A DNA stretch of 57,770 nt from Nocardia wallacei (GCF_029868745.1 NZ_JARWOP010000153.1:1-57770), one strand, 5' to 3'. Positions 1-9,775 are shown, counted from the stretch's first letter. Notes: a model not told the origin generated them from the sequence alone. Made by a program: numbers and translations.

Positions 1-2
1 GC

Positions 3-125
3 GTGCACGACACCGTTCCCGCCGAAACCGCGCTCGCCGCCGCCGATCCGGCGCATGCCGAGCGCCTGGCCGAGCGGTATCACCTCGAGCGCACCGACTC
101 CGACGAGTTCGCGCTGGGCAGCCGT
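3..125 (+). CDS. Thiolase-like fragment (acetyl-CoA acetyltransferase family), partial
   Basis: An open frame enters from the left edge and encodes about 41 residues containing AERLAERYHLERTDSDEFAL. This resembles the conserved thiolase segment in which 'ERY.(I/V)SR..QDEFAL.S' precedes the middle of the enzyme. Thiolases condense or cleave acyl-CoA esters. Both ends are missing: the window starts inside the gene, and the frame runs into a poly-C stretch near position 130. The family call rests on this one motif. No catalytic cysteine or histidine is visible, so it could be another thiolase-superfamily member. Confidence 0.45.
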
Positions 126-382
126 CGCCCCCCCCCCCCCCCCCGGGCGGCCGGGGGAGAAGACCCCCACCAAGGAAGCCGGGTGGGGCCCCCGCCCGCC
201 CCCATTAGGCCCCCCAACCCCCCCCGGGGGCGCCCGCGGGGGGCGGGGCCGGGCCGGCCCCCCCCGGGGGGGGGGGGGGCACCCGGGGGGGGCTAGCCCC
301 CCCGCCGCGCCGGCGGGGCTGTCCGCCCCGGTCGCGAGCGCGCCGGGTTCGGGGGTGTTGCGATGTTCCTTCATGGCCGCGG
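126..382. other. Low-complexity G/C homopolymer stretch, probable sequencing or assembly artefact
   Basis: From about 129 to 305 the sequence is almost only runs of C and G, with scattered A/T. Real coding sequence of this genome has balanced codon structure, and the thiolase frame dissolves here. The stretch looks like a low-quality contig end. From about 310 to 382 the composition becomes normal again, but no gene is seen before the stop of the minus-strand gene at 383. Confidence 0.8.
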
Positions 383-1261
383 TCATGATGCCACCCCCGC
401 CACGAGCGTGCGATAAGCCCTGCGTGTGTCCGTGCCGAGGACGTTGTGCCGCACCAGTTCCCCGCGCGCCAGCTGTGGGTCGTAGGGGATCTCGCGGATA
501 TCGCGGACCCACCCGGTCAGATGTTCCCGCAAATGTTCGGCGATCGTAGATTCGTTGCCGGGCAGCTGATGCGAGACCACGATCGTGGTGTCTCCGACGA
601 TGCCGCCGCCCTGCCCCTCGGCCGGGCCGCCGAACTCGTCGTCGAGCCATTCCAGGGTGACGCGCAGCCGGTTGGCGGCGTCCACGCGAGCCGGAATGGC
701 CAGCACCAGAGCGACATCCGCGTCCTCCAGCAGCGGGCGCAGCTGGCGGGCGGCGATCGGGCTGCCGCCGTCGTAGACCGGGGTGTATCCGGCGTCCGCG
801 ACCGCGCGGGCGACGGTCAGGTAGGTCGCGCGGCGGCGCAGCGGGGCGGAATCGCGCCACAGCAGCCCGATCCCGGAGCTGGCGTGGGACAGGCACTCCT
901 TCAGCGGCGCGGGTTCGTCGTCGCCGCGTCCGTAGAGCCACTGCTGCAAGCTGATCGGGCTCAGGTGCTCGTCGGCGCCGCGCAGCGCCAGATCGCTGCC
1001 GGCGGCCGTGGCGTCCACGGCGACGGTCGGCGCGCCGGCCGCGGCGAGTTCGCCGGCGATGCCGAGTGCGGTCGTGGTGGTTCCGGCGCCACCGCAGCCG
1101 CCCACCACGAGTATCGAACGCGGCGGCGTGATCTCGTCGCCGCCGCCGTCACGCCGTCCCTTGCCCAACCGCACCACCGGAGCCTTGGCACGCGGTTGAC
1201 GGCTCGCCGGGTCGCCCGCCTCGGGCGCCTCGTCGAGCCACCGGCTCCAGTCCTGTCCCAT
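383..1261 (-). CDS. MinD/CpaE-like P-loop protein lacking the Walker A lysine
   Basis: 292 residues. After a basic N-terminus of about 48 residues comes a ParA/MinD-type fold: a strand ending in GGCGGAGTTTTALG (about residues 54-67), then VAVDATAAGSDLALR, which resembles the switch region of this superfamily. The position that normally holds the Walker A lysine (GGxGKTT) is threonine, as in CpaE/TadZ-like members known to have degenerate P loops. Such proteins usually help localise secretion or pilus machinery. The start has GAGGAG about 9 nt upstream. The gene lies 15 bp downstream of a membrane-protein gene on the same strand, probably one operon. A type VII secretion link is possible but not shown here. 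Confidence 0.6.
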   Translation of the reverse strand: MGQDWSRWLDEAPEAGDPASRQPRAKAPVVRLGKGRRDGGGDEITPPRSILVVGGCGGAGTTTTALGIAGELAAAGAPTVAVDATAAGSDLALRGADEHLSPISLQQWLYGRGDDEPAPLKECLSHASSGIGLLWRDSAPLRRRATYLTVARAVADAGYTPVYDGGSPIAARQLRPLLEDADVALVLAIPARVDAANRLRVTLEWLDDEFGGPAEGQGGGIVGDTTIVVSHQLPGNESTIAEHLREHLTGWVRDIREIPYDPQLARGELVRHNVLGTDTRRAYRTLVAGVAS

Positions 1262-1276
1262 CCGTCAGCTCTCCTC

Positions 1277-2245
1277 TTACCCGGCCGCGATGCTCGTGAT
1301 CAGGGTGCGGCCGCCGATCACCGCGGTGGTGATCGTCTGTTTGTCGTAGGTCTTCGGCACGCGACCGGGCCGGCGCTCGGTGACCTCCACCGTGTACCTG
1401 TCCTCGGCGACGGTCAGCACGCGCACGCAGTGCAGGGTGCCGGCCGGGACCGAGTCGATGCCGCGCTGAATCACCGACGCCGGCGAGATCGCGGCGCCGG
1501 GGGCCACCACCTCGCGGGCGCGCTCGGCGGAGCGCTCGACATAGAACGAGTGCTGGAACCACATGATCGCGTCCGGACCGGAGGCGGTGCCGCCCGGTTC
1601 GGCGCTGCGGATCACCTGCTCCGCACGTTCGGTGGGGCAGAAACCGGCGGCCGCGCCGTCGGCGGTGACCGAGGTGAGGCGCACCGCGGGCGCGGCCGGA
1701 CCGCTGGAATGTGTTGCGCCGCCGCGGAAATACAGCAGGTACAGCGCACATGCGCCGGCGATCACCAGCAACAGCACGGCTACTGTCAAGATGAGTGCGA
1801 CCCGCCACGGACTCGGCCGGGCGCGGAGGGCGGTCGGCCGGTACGGCGAGGCCGCGGCTCCCGGGCCGTCCCGGCCGATCCGGCCGAGCGGCTCGACCTC
1901 CTCCGGCACGCGGCGCGGCTCGTCGGCGGCCTCGTCGTCCCACGGGAACTGCACCACCGCGCCGGGGCGCTCCGGGTAGTCGTCGTCGGGGCCGGGGGCG
2001 TGATCGCCCACCCAGTCGGTCCATCCGCCGGTGAATTCGCTGGGGCTGGTGGCCGGTTCGTCGCCGAAGGCGATGGCGAACGGCTCGGGCTCGGTCTCAC
2101 GGATGTAGTGCGGGTAGCGGGCCGGGCCGCCGCCCGCGCGCTCGTCGGTGAACGACGGCTGCGCCTGCACCGGCGGGCGGGCCGCCGCGGCGGGCGGGTC
2201 GAGCGCCGGGTACCAGCGCGCCAGGTCTTTGTACGACTTCAACAT
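1277..2245 (-). CDS. Single-pass membrane protein with extracytoplasmic C-terminal domain, unknown function
   Basis: 322 residues. The first 150 or so are proline-, acid- and arginine-rich and probably cytoplasmic. A strong transmembrane helix follows (about residues 152-174, VALILTVAVLLLVIAGACAL). The outer domain of about 150 residues has two conserved-looking cysteines, in GFCPTER and TLHCVRV, that could pair. The layout matches conserved Nocardia membrane proteins often carrying a domain of unknown function (DUF8176-like, from memory). It precedes the MinD-like gene in the same direction, which suggests a membrane partner for that ATPase-like protein. No enzymatic motif was recognised. 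Confidence 0.55.
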   Translation of the reverse strand: MLKSYKDLARWYPALDPPAAAARPPVQAQPSFTDERAGGGPARYPHYIRETEPEPFAIAFGDEPATSPSEFTGGWTDWVGDHAPGPDDDYPERPGAVVQFPWDDEAADEPRRVPEEVEPLGRIGRDGPGAAASPYRPTALRARPSPWRVALILTVAVLLLVIAGACALYLLYFRGGATHSSGPAAPAVRLTSVTADGAAAGFCPTERAEQVIRSAEPGGTASGPDAIMWFQHSFYVERSAERAREVVAPGAAISPASVIQRGIDSVPAGTLHCVRVLTVAEDRYTVEVTERRPGRVPKTYDKQTITTAVIGGRTLITSIAAG

Positions 2246-2299
2246 TCCCCCATCCCCGCGGAGCCAGGCACGTGCAGCATCGTCGGACCCTCTCGGCGA

Positions 2300-3913
2300 T
2301 CAGTTCGTGGAGAACGGGTAGTTGTTGTCGGCGGTACCAGCGGTGGGCGAGGCCGTCGGCACGCCGCCAGGGCCTGTCCCAAACGGAAATTGTCCCGTAC
2401 CCGACGAATTCGGCGAACTCGACGCGCCGGGGGGCGGCAGCAAGATTCCGGTAATCGCGCTGTTCGAAGTACCTTTCGGGGGCTGCGGAACGCCGTGGGA
2501 CCCGGCCAGATCCCGTGCCGCCGCAGCGAACCAGTCGGCGACGAACCGGACCGGCGCGTCACCGCGCGCGTCGACCGCCGCGGTGGCGTAGGCGCCGTGC
2601 CGCTGGACGGTGTCCCAGTACCTGACCCAGGTCGCGGTGTCGAGCAGCTCCCGGTTGTCGGTGATGTTCTGCACGACCGCGTCGTAGGCCTCGGTGACCA
2701 GCCGCGACACCGTGGTCGGCGGGACCAGCTGGGTGACCGCGCCGGTCAGCCTCGTGGCGAGCAGGACCAGCGCGACCGGCGGATTGCTCAGCGCGGCCCG
2801 CGCCAATTCGCCGATGGCGGCGGGGCTCAGCACCGAACGCACCACCGTGCCCACCGCGTTCAGGCCGATCACGCCCATCTTGAACATCGCGCGCATCGGG
2901 TCGGCGAGCGCGATGCGGCTGCGCGGATCGGAGGCCTCGGCGATGCGCTGCGAGATCGATTGCCGCGGCTCGTAGGATAGCGAGGCGGGCGCGGCGCCCT
3001 GCAGATCGGAGTTCACCACCGCACTGGCGGTCTTGATCGAGGTGAACGCCAGCGCCTGCGAGATCGACACCAGGGCCGCGATCGGATCGCCGCCGGAAAG
3101 TTTCGACTGGCCCGCCACATTCGTGACCGCCCGCAGGATCGGGGCGCCGGCCGGTGCGTCGCAGGCAAGATCGCCCGCGGCGCAGAAACTCGCGACGCGG
3201 CCGGTGAGCGCGCCGAAGTTGGCGGCCCGGTCGCGGTCGGGTCCGATGCCGCCGCCGGTGGCCGGCTCCTGGGGCAGCACCTGCAACGCGGTGACCTGCG
3301 CACCGGCGGTGCCGGGCGCGGCATCCGGGGTGGCCTTGCCGGGCGCACCGGGGAACAGTGGGGCGCCGGGGTTACGGGTCGGGTCCGCGAACAGCGCCAC
3401 GGCCGCGACCTGTTCGGGTGCGAGCACGCCGCGGCCCGCGCCGATCTCCTGGGCGAACAGCGACGCCACATGCGCGCCTTGGGAATAGCCCACGACGGCG
3501 AACTTGGTCTGCGCGCAGCGCTGGGCGACCTGGCGAGCCATCGCGCGCAACCGGGTCAGGCCACCGGCCAGCGACTCCGAATACGGCGCCGCGCCACCGG
3601 GAACCGCGCCGCCGAAGCCGGATTCGTAGGGCACGTAGGCGCGGTCGACCAGGCCGCGGTCGGCCGCGCGGGCCATCATCGGCAGGAAGACCGTCGACAG
3701 CATGCCCGTGTCGGTGGTGGGGGCCGCGTCCGGGGAGGACTCGCCGGTACCTTGAATTCCCAACGCGTACAGGGCGGGACAGGTATCGATCGCGATTTCG
3801 GTGGTGGGGCCGGATGGCTGCGCGTGCGCGGGCGCCGCCCCGAGGGACGTCACCGCGGCGACGGCGAGCGCGGCCGCGGCCGGCATGCTCCAGGTTGTGC
3901 GCGTGGCCAGCAA
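2300..3913 (-). CDS. Secreted cutinase-family esterase with long C-terminal extension
   Basis: Probably 537 residues from a TTG start at 3913, chosen because GAAGGGGG lies 7 nt upstream and the product then begins with a classical signal peptide (AAAALAVAAVTSLGAAPAHA, cleavage after AHA). The mature part opens with DTCPALYALGIQGTGES, typical of actinobacterial cutinase-like proteins, and has the nucleophile elbow GYSQG. FCAAGDLACD matches the cutinase segment carrying the catalytic Asp. Family members cleave ester bonds in lipids or polyesters outside the cell. The body is roughly twice the usual cutinase length: about 250 extra residues follow the catalytic domain, ending in a Pro/Ser/Gly-rich tail. 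The longer frame upstream to 4120 lacks signal-peptide logic. Confidence 0.8.
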   Translation of the reverse strand: MLATRTTWSMPAAAALAVAAVTSLGAAPAHAQPSGPTTEIAIDTCPALYALGIQGTGESSPDAAPTTDTGMLSTVFLPMMARAADRGLVDRAYVPYESGFGGAVPGGAAPYSESLAGGLTRLRAMARQVAQRCAQTKFAVVGYSQGAHVASLFAQEIGAGRGVLAPEQVAAVALFADPTRNPGAPLFPGAPGKATPDAAPGTAGAQVTALQVLPQEPATGGGIGPDRDRAANFGALTGRVASFCAAGDLACDAPAGAPILRAVTNVAGQSKLSGGDPIAALVSISQALAFTSIKTASAVVNSDLQGAAPASLSYEPRQSISQRIAEASDPRSRIALADPMRAMFKMGVIGLNAVGTVVRSVLSPAAIGELARAALSNPPVALVLLATRLTGAVTQLVPPTTVSRLVTEAYDAVVQNITDNRELLDTATWVRYWDTVQRHGAYATAAVDARGDAPVRFVADWFAAAARDLAGSHGVPQPPKGTSNSAITGILLPPPGASSSPNSSGTGQFPFGTGPGGVPTASPTAGTADNNYPFSTN

Positions 3914-4547
3914 GACCTGACCCCCTTCACCAGCTGTATGCATCAGTTCGGAGGGCCGAGTGCGCAGCGACCCGTCGTGGACGACCGCCACCGAGCGATC
4001 ACCACGCGTTCGAGTTGCCGCCCTTGCCGCGCGAGCCCGAAACCCAATAGACCGTAACAGAATCGAGCGAACTGCGCAGTGCATCCTGCACATTGCGAAT
4101 AGGCCCGTGGAAGAATTCACGGCCGGACCGCAAACCGACCGGAAGAATTTTAGTGGCCGCCACCATGTTCCGTGATCTGTACCAACACGACGGCCACCAT
4201 CATTGGGAATCCCGCACGCGCCGAAGCGATCTCGGTGGTTCCCGGCGGGCGGGGCGTTCGGCTCAGGGGATTCGGCGGATGATGCCGACAGTTTGCCACA
4301 GCGGCCGGTAACTCTTCGCCTAATGCGCCAGCTCGCCTAGACAGCCAATTTCCCGGATTCGCCAGAATTACGCCGGTATTCCGATATCGCCGGGCCTTCG
4401 CGTCCAGTGTCCTTGTCCGCCATGGGCCTCGACAATCGCGGCGCCGGAACCACGTCGTCGGCGCGGTGGCCCTGTTCACGCCGCCGGAGCAGCCGACACG
4501 CCCCGGGGTGCCGTGGCGCGGCGAGCGCGGGCGGGCAGACTGAGGCG
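3914..4547. other. Non-coding intergenic region of about 630 bp
   Basis: This separates the divergent cutinase gene (minus) and DMT permease gene (plus). Several open frames cross it, but none has a ribosome binding site, family motif or convincing codon bias. The part around 4030-4200 is noticeably AT-richer than the surroundings, for instance near 4140-4160, as expected of promoter DNA. No repeat, RNA gene or terminator was recognised. Confidence 0.5.
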
Positions 4548-5447
4548 GTGGCGGATCTTCCGGTGGCGGCGGTGGTGTGCGCGTTCGTCGGCGCGGTGTT
4601 GTTCGCGGTCTCGGCGGTGGCGCAGCAGCGGGCCGCGGCCGAGGTGCCCGAGGGTGAGGCGCTGCTGGCGCGGCTGGTCCGCAGCCCGCGGTGGTGGGCG
4701 GGCATCGTCGGGGACGCCGGCGGGTTCGCCTTCCAGGTCGCGGCGCTGGCGCTGGGGTCGGTGCTGGTGGTGCAGCCGATCCTGGTGAGCGCGCTGGTCT
4801 TCGCGCTCCCCCTGGCCGCGCACTACAGCGGTCGCCGGGTGAGCGCGCTGATGTGGGCGCAGGCGGCCGCGCTGTCGGTGGCGCTCGCGGTGTTCCTGAT
4901 CGTCGGCGATCCCACCGAGGGCGTCACCGACGCGCCCTGGCATCGGTGGGCGGTGCCGCTGGGGTTGCTGCTCGCGGTAATCGCCGTCGCGGTCGGAGTG
5001 GGACTCACCGCGCGCTCCCCGGCGGTGCGGGCGCTGCTGCTGGGCGCCGCCGCCGGGCTGCTGTTCGGCCTGGCCGCCGCACTCACCGGACACGTCACCG
5101 ACCTGTTCGAGCAGGGCGTCGGCGCGGTCGTCACCTCCTGGCAGCCCTACACCTTGGTCGCGAGCGGTCTGGTCGGCCTGTACCTCCAGCAACGCGGTTA
5201 TCAGGCCGGTCCGCTGTCGGCGTCGCTTCCGGCGTTCACCGTCGCCGAACCCCTGGGCGCCGCGTTCATCGGCATGACGGTGCTGGACGAACGGCTACGC
5301 AGCGGACCCGTCGGGACGGCGTTCGTGCTGCTGTCGGTCGTGGTGATGGCCGTGGAGGCGGTCCGGCTGTCCCGCGCCCAGGCACTCCCGGCCCTGCCGG
5401 TACCGCCCGCGGACACCCGTCGCGCGGAGACCGATCGCGGCAGGTAG
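4548..5447 (+). CDS. DMT-superfamily permease (EamA-like)
   Basis: 299 residues from a GTG at 4548, placing the first membrane helix (VAAVVCAFVGAVLFAVSAVAQ) at the N-terminus. About nine or ten hydrophobic segments alternate with short basic loops. GDAGGFAFQVAALALG and a closing 'EPLGAAFIGMTVLDE' segment resemble drug/metabolite transporter repeats, in which the helices after AEP form the second half. The substrate is unknown. In-frame codons upstream to 4407 would add a basic, non-hydrophobic tail and are less likely. The ribosome binding site is weak (GAGGCG directly before the start). The gene ends 6 bp from the convergent SDR gene. Confidence 0.7.
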   Translation: MADLPVAAVVCAFVGAVLFAVSAVAQQRAAAEVPEGEALLARLVRSPRWWAGIVGDAGGFAFQVAALALGSVLVVQPILVSALVFALPLAAHYSGRRVSALMWAQAAALSVALAVFLIVGDPTEGVTDAPWHRWAVPLGLLLAVIAVAVGVGLTARSPAVRALLLGAAAGLLFGLAAALTGHVTDLFEQGVGAVVTSWQPYTLVASGLVGLYLQQRGYQAGPLSASLPAFTVAEPLGAAFIGMTVLDERLRSGPVGTAFVLLSVVVMAVEAVRLSRAQALPALPVPPADTRRAETDRGR

Positions 5448-5453
5448 ATCGGC

Positions 5454-6197
5454 TCACAGGAAACTGCCGCCGCCGTTCACGGCGATGGTCTGGCCGGTGA
5501 GGAACGCGTTGCCGGTCACCATGAGGACCGCCTGGGCGATCTCGTCCGGTGTGCCGATCCGGCCGACGGGCAGGCGGTCGACGACTCCCGAGGCCTTCAG
5601 CGGCGCGGCCATCTCGGTGTCGATCAGGCCCGGCGCGACCGCGTTCACGGTGATCCCCTCGGGCGCCAGCCGGGCGGCGTAACCGCGGGTCAGCCCCTCC
5701 AGTCCCGCCTTCGACGCGTTGTAGTGCACGCCGACGCCGCCCGCACCGCGCGCCGCGACCGAGGAGATGTTCACGATCCGACCCCAGCCGCGCCGCCGCA
5801 TGCCCGGAATGACGGCCTGGATGCACAGGAACGCCGATTTCAGGTTCGTCGCCAGAGTCGCGTCGAAGTCCTCCTCGGTGAGGTCGTCGAGCCCGCGGAT
5901 AGTGGCGATCCCGGCATTGTTGACCAGCACATCGATCGGGCCGAGCGCCGACCCCACCCGCTCGGTCAGCGCCTCGACCTCCGCCCGTATCGCGACATCC
6001 GCCCGGACCGGGACGGCCCGGCCCCCGGCGCGCTCGATCTCGGCCACCGTGGCGGCGGCCTCGTCCGCCCGGCTGCGGTAGTTGACGGCGACCGCCGCCC
6101 CGGCTCCCGCCAGCGCCACCGCGATTCCCCGTCCGATACCCCGCGACGCACCCGTGACCAGGGCGGTCCGGCCGGTCAATGCAGCTTGTCCAGTCAT
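5454..6197 (-). CDS. Short-chain dehydrogenase/reductase (FabG-like)
   Basis: 247 residues from the ATG at 6197 (MTGQAALTGRTALVTGASRG). The classical SDR set is complete: TGASRGIG for the cofactor (about residues 14-21), NNAG near 90, catalytic Ser in NISSVA, and YNASK with the Tyr-Lys pair. PGLIDTEM follows, and the C-terminus NGGGSF is typical of 3-oxoacyl-ACP-reductase-like proteins. The basic SR after TGA and the absence of an acidic residue after strand 2 suggest NADP(H). An upstream ATG at 6224 is in frame but adds residues not found in the family. Physiological substrate unknown. Confidence 0.85.
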   Translation of the reverse strand: MTGQAALTGRTALVTGASRGIGRGIAVALAGAGAAVAVNYRSRADEAAATVAEIERAGGRAVPVRADVAIRAEVEALTERVGSALGPIDVLVNNAGIATIRGLDDLTEEDFDATLATNLKSAFLCIQAVIPGMRRRGWGRIVNISSVAARGAGGVGVHYNASKAGLEGLTRGYAARLAPEGITVNAVAPGLIDTEMAAPLKASGVVDRLPVGRIGTPDEIAQAVLMVTGNAFLTGQTIAVNGGGSFL

Positions 6198-6278
6198 GCG
6201 GCAACCGTAGGCAGTGGAGCGCACTCCAAGTCAAGTGAGCGCGTGCCGGGCGGCGAAATCCGTTGGGCGAGAAGCGGT

Positions 6279-8684
6279 TCAGGCCGCCGAGGTCACCCGG
6301 TACACGTCGTAGACGCCCTCCACGTTGCGTACCACGTTCAGCAGATGGCCCAGGTGTTTCGGGTCGCCCATCTCGAAGGTGAACTTGCTGATGGCCACGC
6401 GGTCGCCGGAGGTCATCACCGAGGCGGAGAGGATGTTGACCTTCTCGTCGGCGAGCACCTTGGTGACATCGGAGAGCAGCCGGGTGCGGTCGAGGGCCTC
6501 GATCTGAATGGCGACCAGGAACACCGACGACGGCGACGGCGCCCACTTCACGTCGATGATCCGCTCGGCTTGGGCCTGTAGCGAATCGGCGTTGGTGCAG
6601 TCGGTGCGGTGCACGCTCACCGAGCCGCCGCGGGTCACGAAGCCCATGATCTCGTCGCCCGGGACCGGGGTGCAGCACTTGGCGAGCTTGGCGACCGTGC
6701 CCGGTGCCCCGGGGATCTCCACACCGGCGTCGCCGCTCACGCGCTGGCGCGCGGGCAGGGTGGACGGCGTCGAACGTTCGGCGAGTTCGTTTTCGACATC
6801 GCCGACGCCGCCGAGTTGCGCCATCAGCCGCTGCACCACGGTGTGCGCGGACACCTGGTTCTCGCCGACCGCCGCGTACAGCGCGGAGATGTCGGTGAAA
6901 TGCAGTTCGTGTGCGAGCGCGCTCATGGCGTCGGCGCTCATCAGCCGCTGCAACGGCAGACCGGACCGGCGGACCTCCTTGGAGATCTGTTCCTTACCTG
7001 CCTCGAGCGCCTCCTCGCGGCGCTCCTTGGCGAACCACTGCCGGATCTTGGCCTTGGCGCGCGGGGACACCACGAAGTTCTGCCAATCGCGGCTGGGCCC
7101 GGCGTTCTGCGCCTTGGAGGTGAAGATCTCGACGACCTCACCGTTCTCCAGCTGCCGTTCCAGCGCGACCAAGCGCCCGTTGACCCGCGCGCCGATGCAG
7201 CGGTGCCCCACCTCGGTGTGCACGGCGTAGGCGAAATCGACCGGCGTCGACTTCTGCGGCAGCGTGATCACATCGCCCTTCGGGGTGAACACGAAGATCT
7301 CCGGCGATTTCAGGTCGAACCGCAGTGACTCCAGGAACTCGGCGGGATCGGCGGCCTCCCGCTGCCAGTCGAGCAGTTGCCGCATCCACGCCATGTCGTC
7401 GACCTCGGTCGAGTCGTTGGAGTGTTTGCCCCTGGTTTCCTTGTAGCGCCAGTGCGCGGCGATGCCGAACTCGGCCGTGCGGTGCATGTCCTGGGTGCGG
7501 ATCTGCACCTCCAGCGGCTTGCCGTCCGGACCGACCACGGTGGTGTGCAGCGACTGGTAGACGCCGTAGCGCGGCTGGGCGATGTAGTCCTTGAACCGCC
7601 CGGCCATCGGCTGCCACAGCGAGTGCACCACACCGACCGCGGCGTAGCAGTCACGCACCTCGTCGCACAGGATGCGGATGCCGACCAGATCGTGGATGTC
7701 GTCGAAGTCCTTACCCTTGACGATCATCTTCTGGTAGATCGACCAGTAGTGCTTGGGGCGGCCCTCCACGATGGCGTTGATGCGGCTGGCGGCCAGCGTG
7801 TTGACGATCTCGGCCCGCACCTTGGCGAGGTAGGTGTCCCGCGAGGGCGCGCGGTCGGCGACCAGGCGGACGATCTCGTCGTACTTCTTCGGGTGCAGGA
7901 TCGCGAAGGCGAGATCCTCCAGCTCCCACTTGACCGTCGCCATACCGAGCCGATGAGCCAGCGGCGCAATGACTTCCAGCGTCTCGCGGGCCTTCTTGGC
8001 CTGCTTCTCCGGCGGCAGGAAACGCATGGTGCGCATGTTGTGCAACCGGTCGGCGACCTTGATCACCAGCACGCGCGGGTCGCGGGCCATCGCGATGATC
8101 ATCTTACGGATGGTCTCGGCCTCGGCGGCCGCGCCCAGGTTCACCTTGTCGAGCTTGGTGACGCCGTCGACCAGGTGGGCGACCTCGGGCCCGAAATCGC
8201 TGGTCAGCTCCTCCAGCGAGTAGCCCGTGTCCTCGACCGTGTCGTGCAGCAGGGCGGCGACCAGCGTGGTGGTGTCCATGCCCAGCTCGGCGAGGATGTT
8301 GGCGACCGCGAGCGGGTGGGTGATGTACGGGTCGCCGGATTTGCGGAACTGATGGGAGTGCTTCTCGTCGGCGACATCGAAGGCCCGTTGCAGCAGTTGC
8401 AGATTGGCCTTCGGATACAGCTCGCGATGCACGGTGGCCAGCGGCTCGAGCACCGGCTTGACCGCGGCGATACCGCGCTGACCGGTCATTCGCCGGGCCA
8501 GCCGGGCGCGAACGCGGCGTGAGGCGGAGGTGGGGACGGCGGCGGGCGTGCCGGGCTGGCGCATCGGCATACTGCGCGGAGTGGGCACCTGAGCGGGGTT
8601 CGGCTCGGGGGCGGCCGGGGCCGGGGTGGCATCGGCGTCCGCGCTCGATTGCTCGGCATTCGCCTTCTCCAGATGCTGAGTCAT
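6279..8684 (-). CDS. relA: Bifunctional (p)ppGpp synthetase/hydrolase Rel
   Basis: 801 residues, close to mycobacterial Rel (about 790). After a disordered Pro/Ala-rich N-terminus, the hydrolase HD domain carries HDTVEDT (about residues 147-153) and [12 protein letters not shown]. The synthetase domain has [10 protein letters not shown] and EVQIRT. The regulatory half holds a TGS domain ([11 protein letters not shown]), a zinc-finger-like segment with [11 protein letters not shown] and HRTDC, and a C-terminal ACT domain. The enzyme makes and degrades the stringent-response alarmone on ribosomes of starved cells. GGAGAGG lies upstream of the ATG. In mycobacteria apt lies directly beside relA; here about 6.6 kb of other genes separates them. 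Confidence 0.97.
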   Translation of the reverse strand: MTQHLEKANAEQSSADADATPAPAAPEPNPAQVPTPRSMPMRQPGTPAAVPTSASRRVRARLARRMTGQRGIAAVKPVLEPLATVHRELYPKANLQLLQRAFDVADEKHSHQFRKSGDPYITHPLAVANILAELGMDTTTLVAALLHDTVEDTGYSLEELTSDFGPEVAHLVDGVTKLDKVNLGAAAEAETIRKMIIAMARDPRVLVIKVADRLHNMRTMRFLPPEKQAKKARETLEVIAPLAHRLGMATVKWELEDLAFAILHPKKYDEIVRLVADRAPSRDTYLAKVRAEIVNTLAASRINAIVEGRPKHYWSIYQKMIVKGKDFDDIHDLVGIRILCDEVRDCYAAVGVVHSLWQPMAGRFKDYIAQPRYGVYQSLHTTVVGPDGKPLEVQIRTQDMHRTAEFGIAAHWRYKETRGKHSNDSTEVDDMAWMRQLLDWQREAADPAEFLESLRFDLKSPEIFVFTPKGDVITLPQKSTPVDFAYAVHTEVGHRCIGARVNGRLVALERQLENGEVVEIFTSKAQNAGPSRDWQNFVVSPRAKAKIRQWFAKERREEALEAGKEQISKEVRRSGLPLQRLMSADAMSALAHELHFTDISALYAAVGENQVSAHTVVQRLMAQLGGVGDVENELAERSTPSTLPARQRVSGDAGVEIPGAPGTVAKLAKCCTPVPGDEIMGFVTRGGSVSVHRTDCTNADSLQAQAERIIDVKWAPSPSSVFLVAIQIEALDRTRLLSDVTKVLADEKVNILSASVMTSGDRVAISKFTFEMGDPKHLGHLLNVVRNVEGVYDVYRVTSAA

Positions 8685-8947
8685 GCCACCGCCTCTCCTG
8701 GCTCGATCGGATCACACTATCCGACCGTCCAACCGCTCAGACCACCAACTTTAATCCGCTCGTCCGACACGTGCCGGGTCCGCCGGATATGCGCGGTCCG
8801 GCCCGGACGAAGCGGGCCGCGATTCACCCCCGCACCGCGCGCGGGCGGCGGGTTCGCTGGATCATGGCTGTTACCCGCGACCCGCGGCCACCGCACGAAC
8901 AGCCGCCACCCTATAAGCAATTGACAGCCGTTCCCACCTGTGGCCGG

Positions 8948-9724
8948 ATGGGCGGCATGCACGGAGGGGACAGCGCCGCGAGCGCGAGCGGGCACGAGCG
9001 CACACGGGTCCGGATCGCGGCGGTTGCCGACCTGCACATGCGGGAGTCGGTGCGCGGGCGGTTCGGGCCGGCGCTGCGAAAATCGGGCGAGCACGCCGAT
9101 CTGCTGCTGCTCGCGGGCGATCTCACCGACGGCGGCGCCCCGGACGAGGCCGAACTGCTGTGTGCCGAACTCGCCGAGGTCCCCGTGCCGATGGCGGCGG
9201 TCCTGGGCAATCACGACCACGACCGCCGCCAGGGCTACCGGATCGCGGCCACGCTCGCCGCCGCCGGGGTCCGCGTGCTCGACGGGACGGCCACCACCTT
9301 CGACTGCGCCGGCGTCCGGGTGGGCATCGCCGGTGTCATGGGCGGCAGCGGCGGTTTTCCCGGCTGCGCCGGCGACCCGGATTCGGGCAGCGCCGAGCAC
9401 CGCGAACGCTATCGCCGCGGGCCCGCCGACGCGCTGCGCCTGCGCGCGGCCCTGGACTGCCTCGACACCGATGTGCGGATAGCGCTGATGCACTTCTCCC
9501 CCGTCCTCGCCACCCTGGCCGGTGAGCCGGCCCGCATCCTGCCCGGTCTCGGGTGCGCCGAACTCGGCGACGCGGCCGACGCGGGCCGCGCGAACCTGGT
9601 GCTGCACGGCCATGCGCACGGCGGCACCGAATGCGGCGAGACGCCCGGCGGTGTTCCGGTCCGCAACGTGTCCTACCCGGTGATCCGGGCGCCCTATCGG
9701 GTCTACGAGGTATCGGTGGATTGA
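8948..9724 (+). CDS. Calcineurin-like metallophosphoesterase
   Basis: 258 residues. All phosphoesterase blocks are visible: ADLHM (Asp and His of the first metal site), GDLTDGG, GNHDHDR, then ALMHFSP and GHAHGGTE near the C-terminus. Such enzymes hydrolyse phosphomono- or diesters with a two-metal centre; the substrate is not predictable here. Start choice is uncertain: ATG codons at 8948 and 8957 are in frame and neither has a strong ribosome binding site. A perfect -35-like TTGACA lies at 8921-8926. The gene is divergent from relA with about 260 bp between them. Confidence 0.8.
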   Translation: MGGMHGGDSAASASGHERTRVRIAAVADLHMRESVRGRFGPALRKSGEHADLLLLAGDLTDGGAPDEAELLCAELAEVPVPMAAVLGNHDHDRRQGYRIAATLAAAGVRVLDGTATTFDCAGVRVGIAGVMGGSGGFPGCAGDPDSGSAEHRERYRRGPADALRLRAALDCLDTDVRIALMHFSPVLATLAGEPARILPGLGCAELGDAADAGRANLVLHGHAHGGTECGETPGGVPVRNVSYPVIRAPYRVYEVSVD

Positions 9725-9775
9725 CGACCTGTTCGGGGACCGGGATCTGTCGGCCCACCGGCCTACACTGCCGCC

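Noticed and set aside
446..2980. Very long plus-strand open frame (over 800 codons) opposite the MinD-like, membrane and cutinase genes
   Set aside because: Antisense frame created by high GC; the protein is Arg/Gly/Ala-rich without family motifs, while the minus strand carries coherent domains.
8911..8944. TTGACA promoter (8921-8926) for the metallophosphoesterase
   Set aside because: A perfect -35 but no -10-like hexamer at 16-19 nt before the start codon; kept only as a remark.
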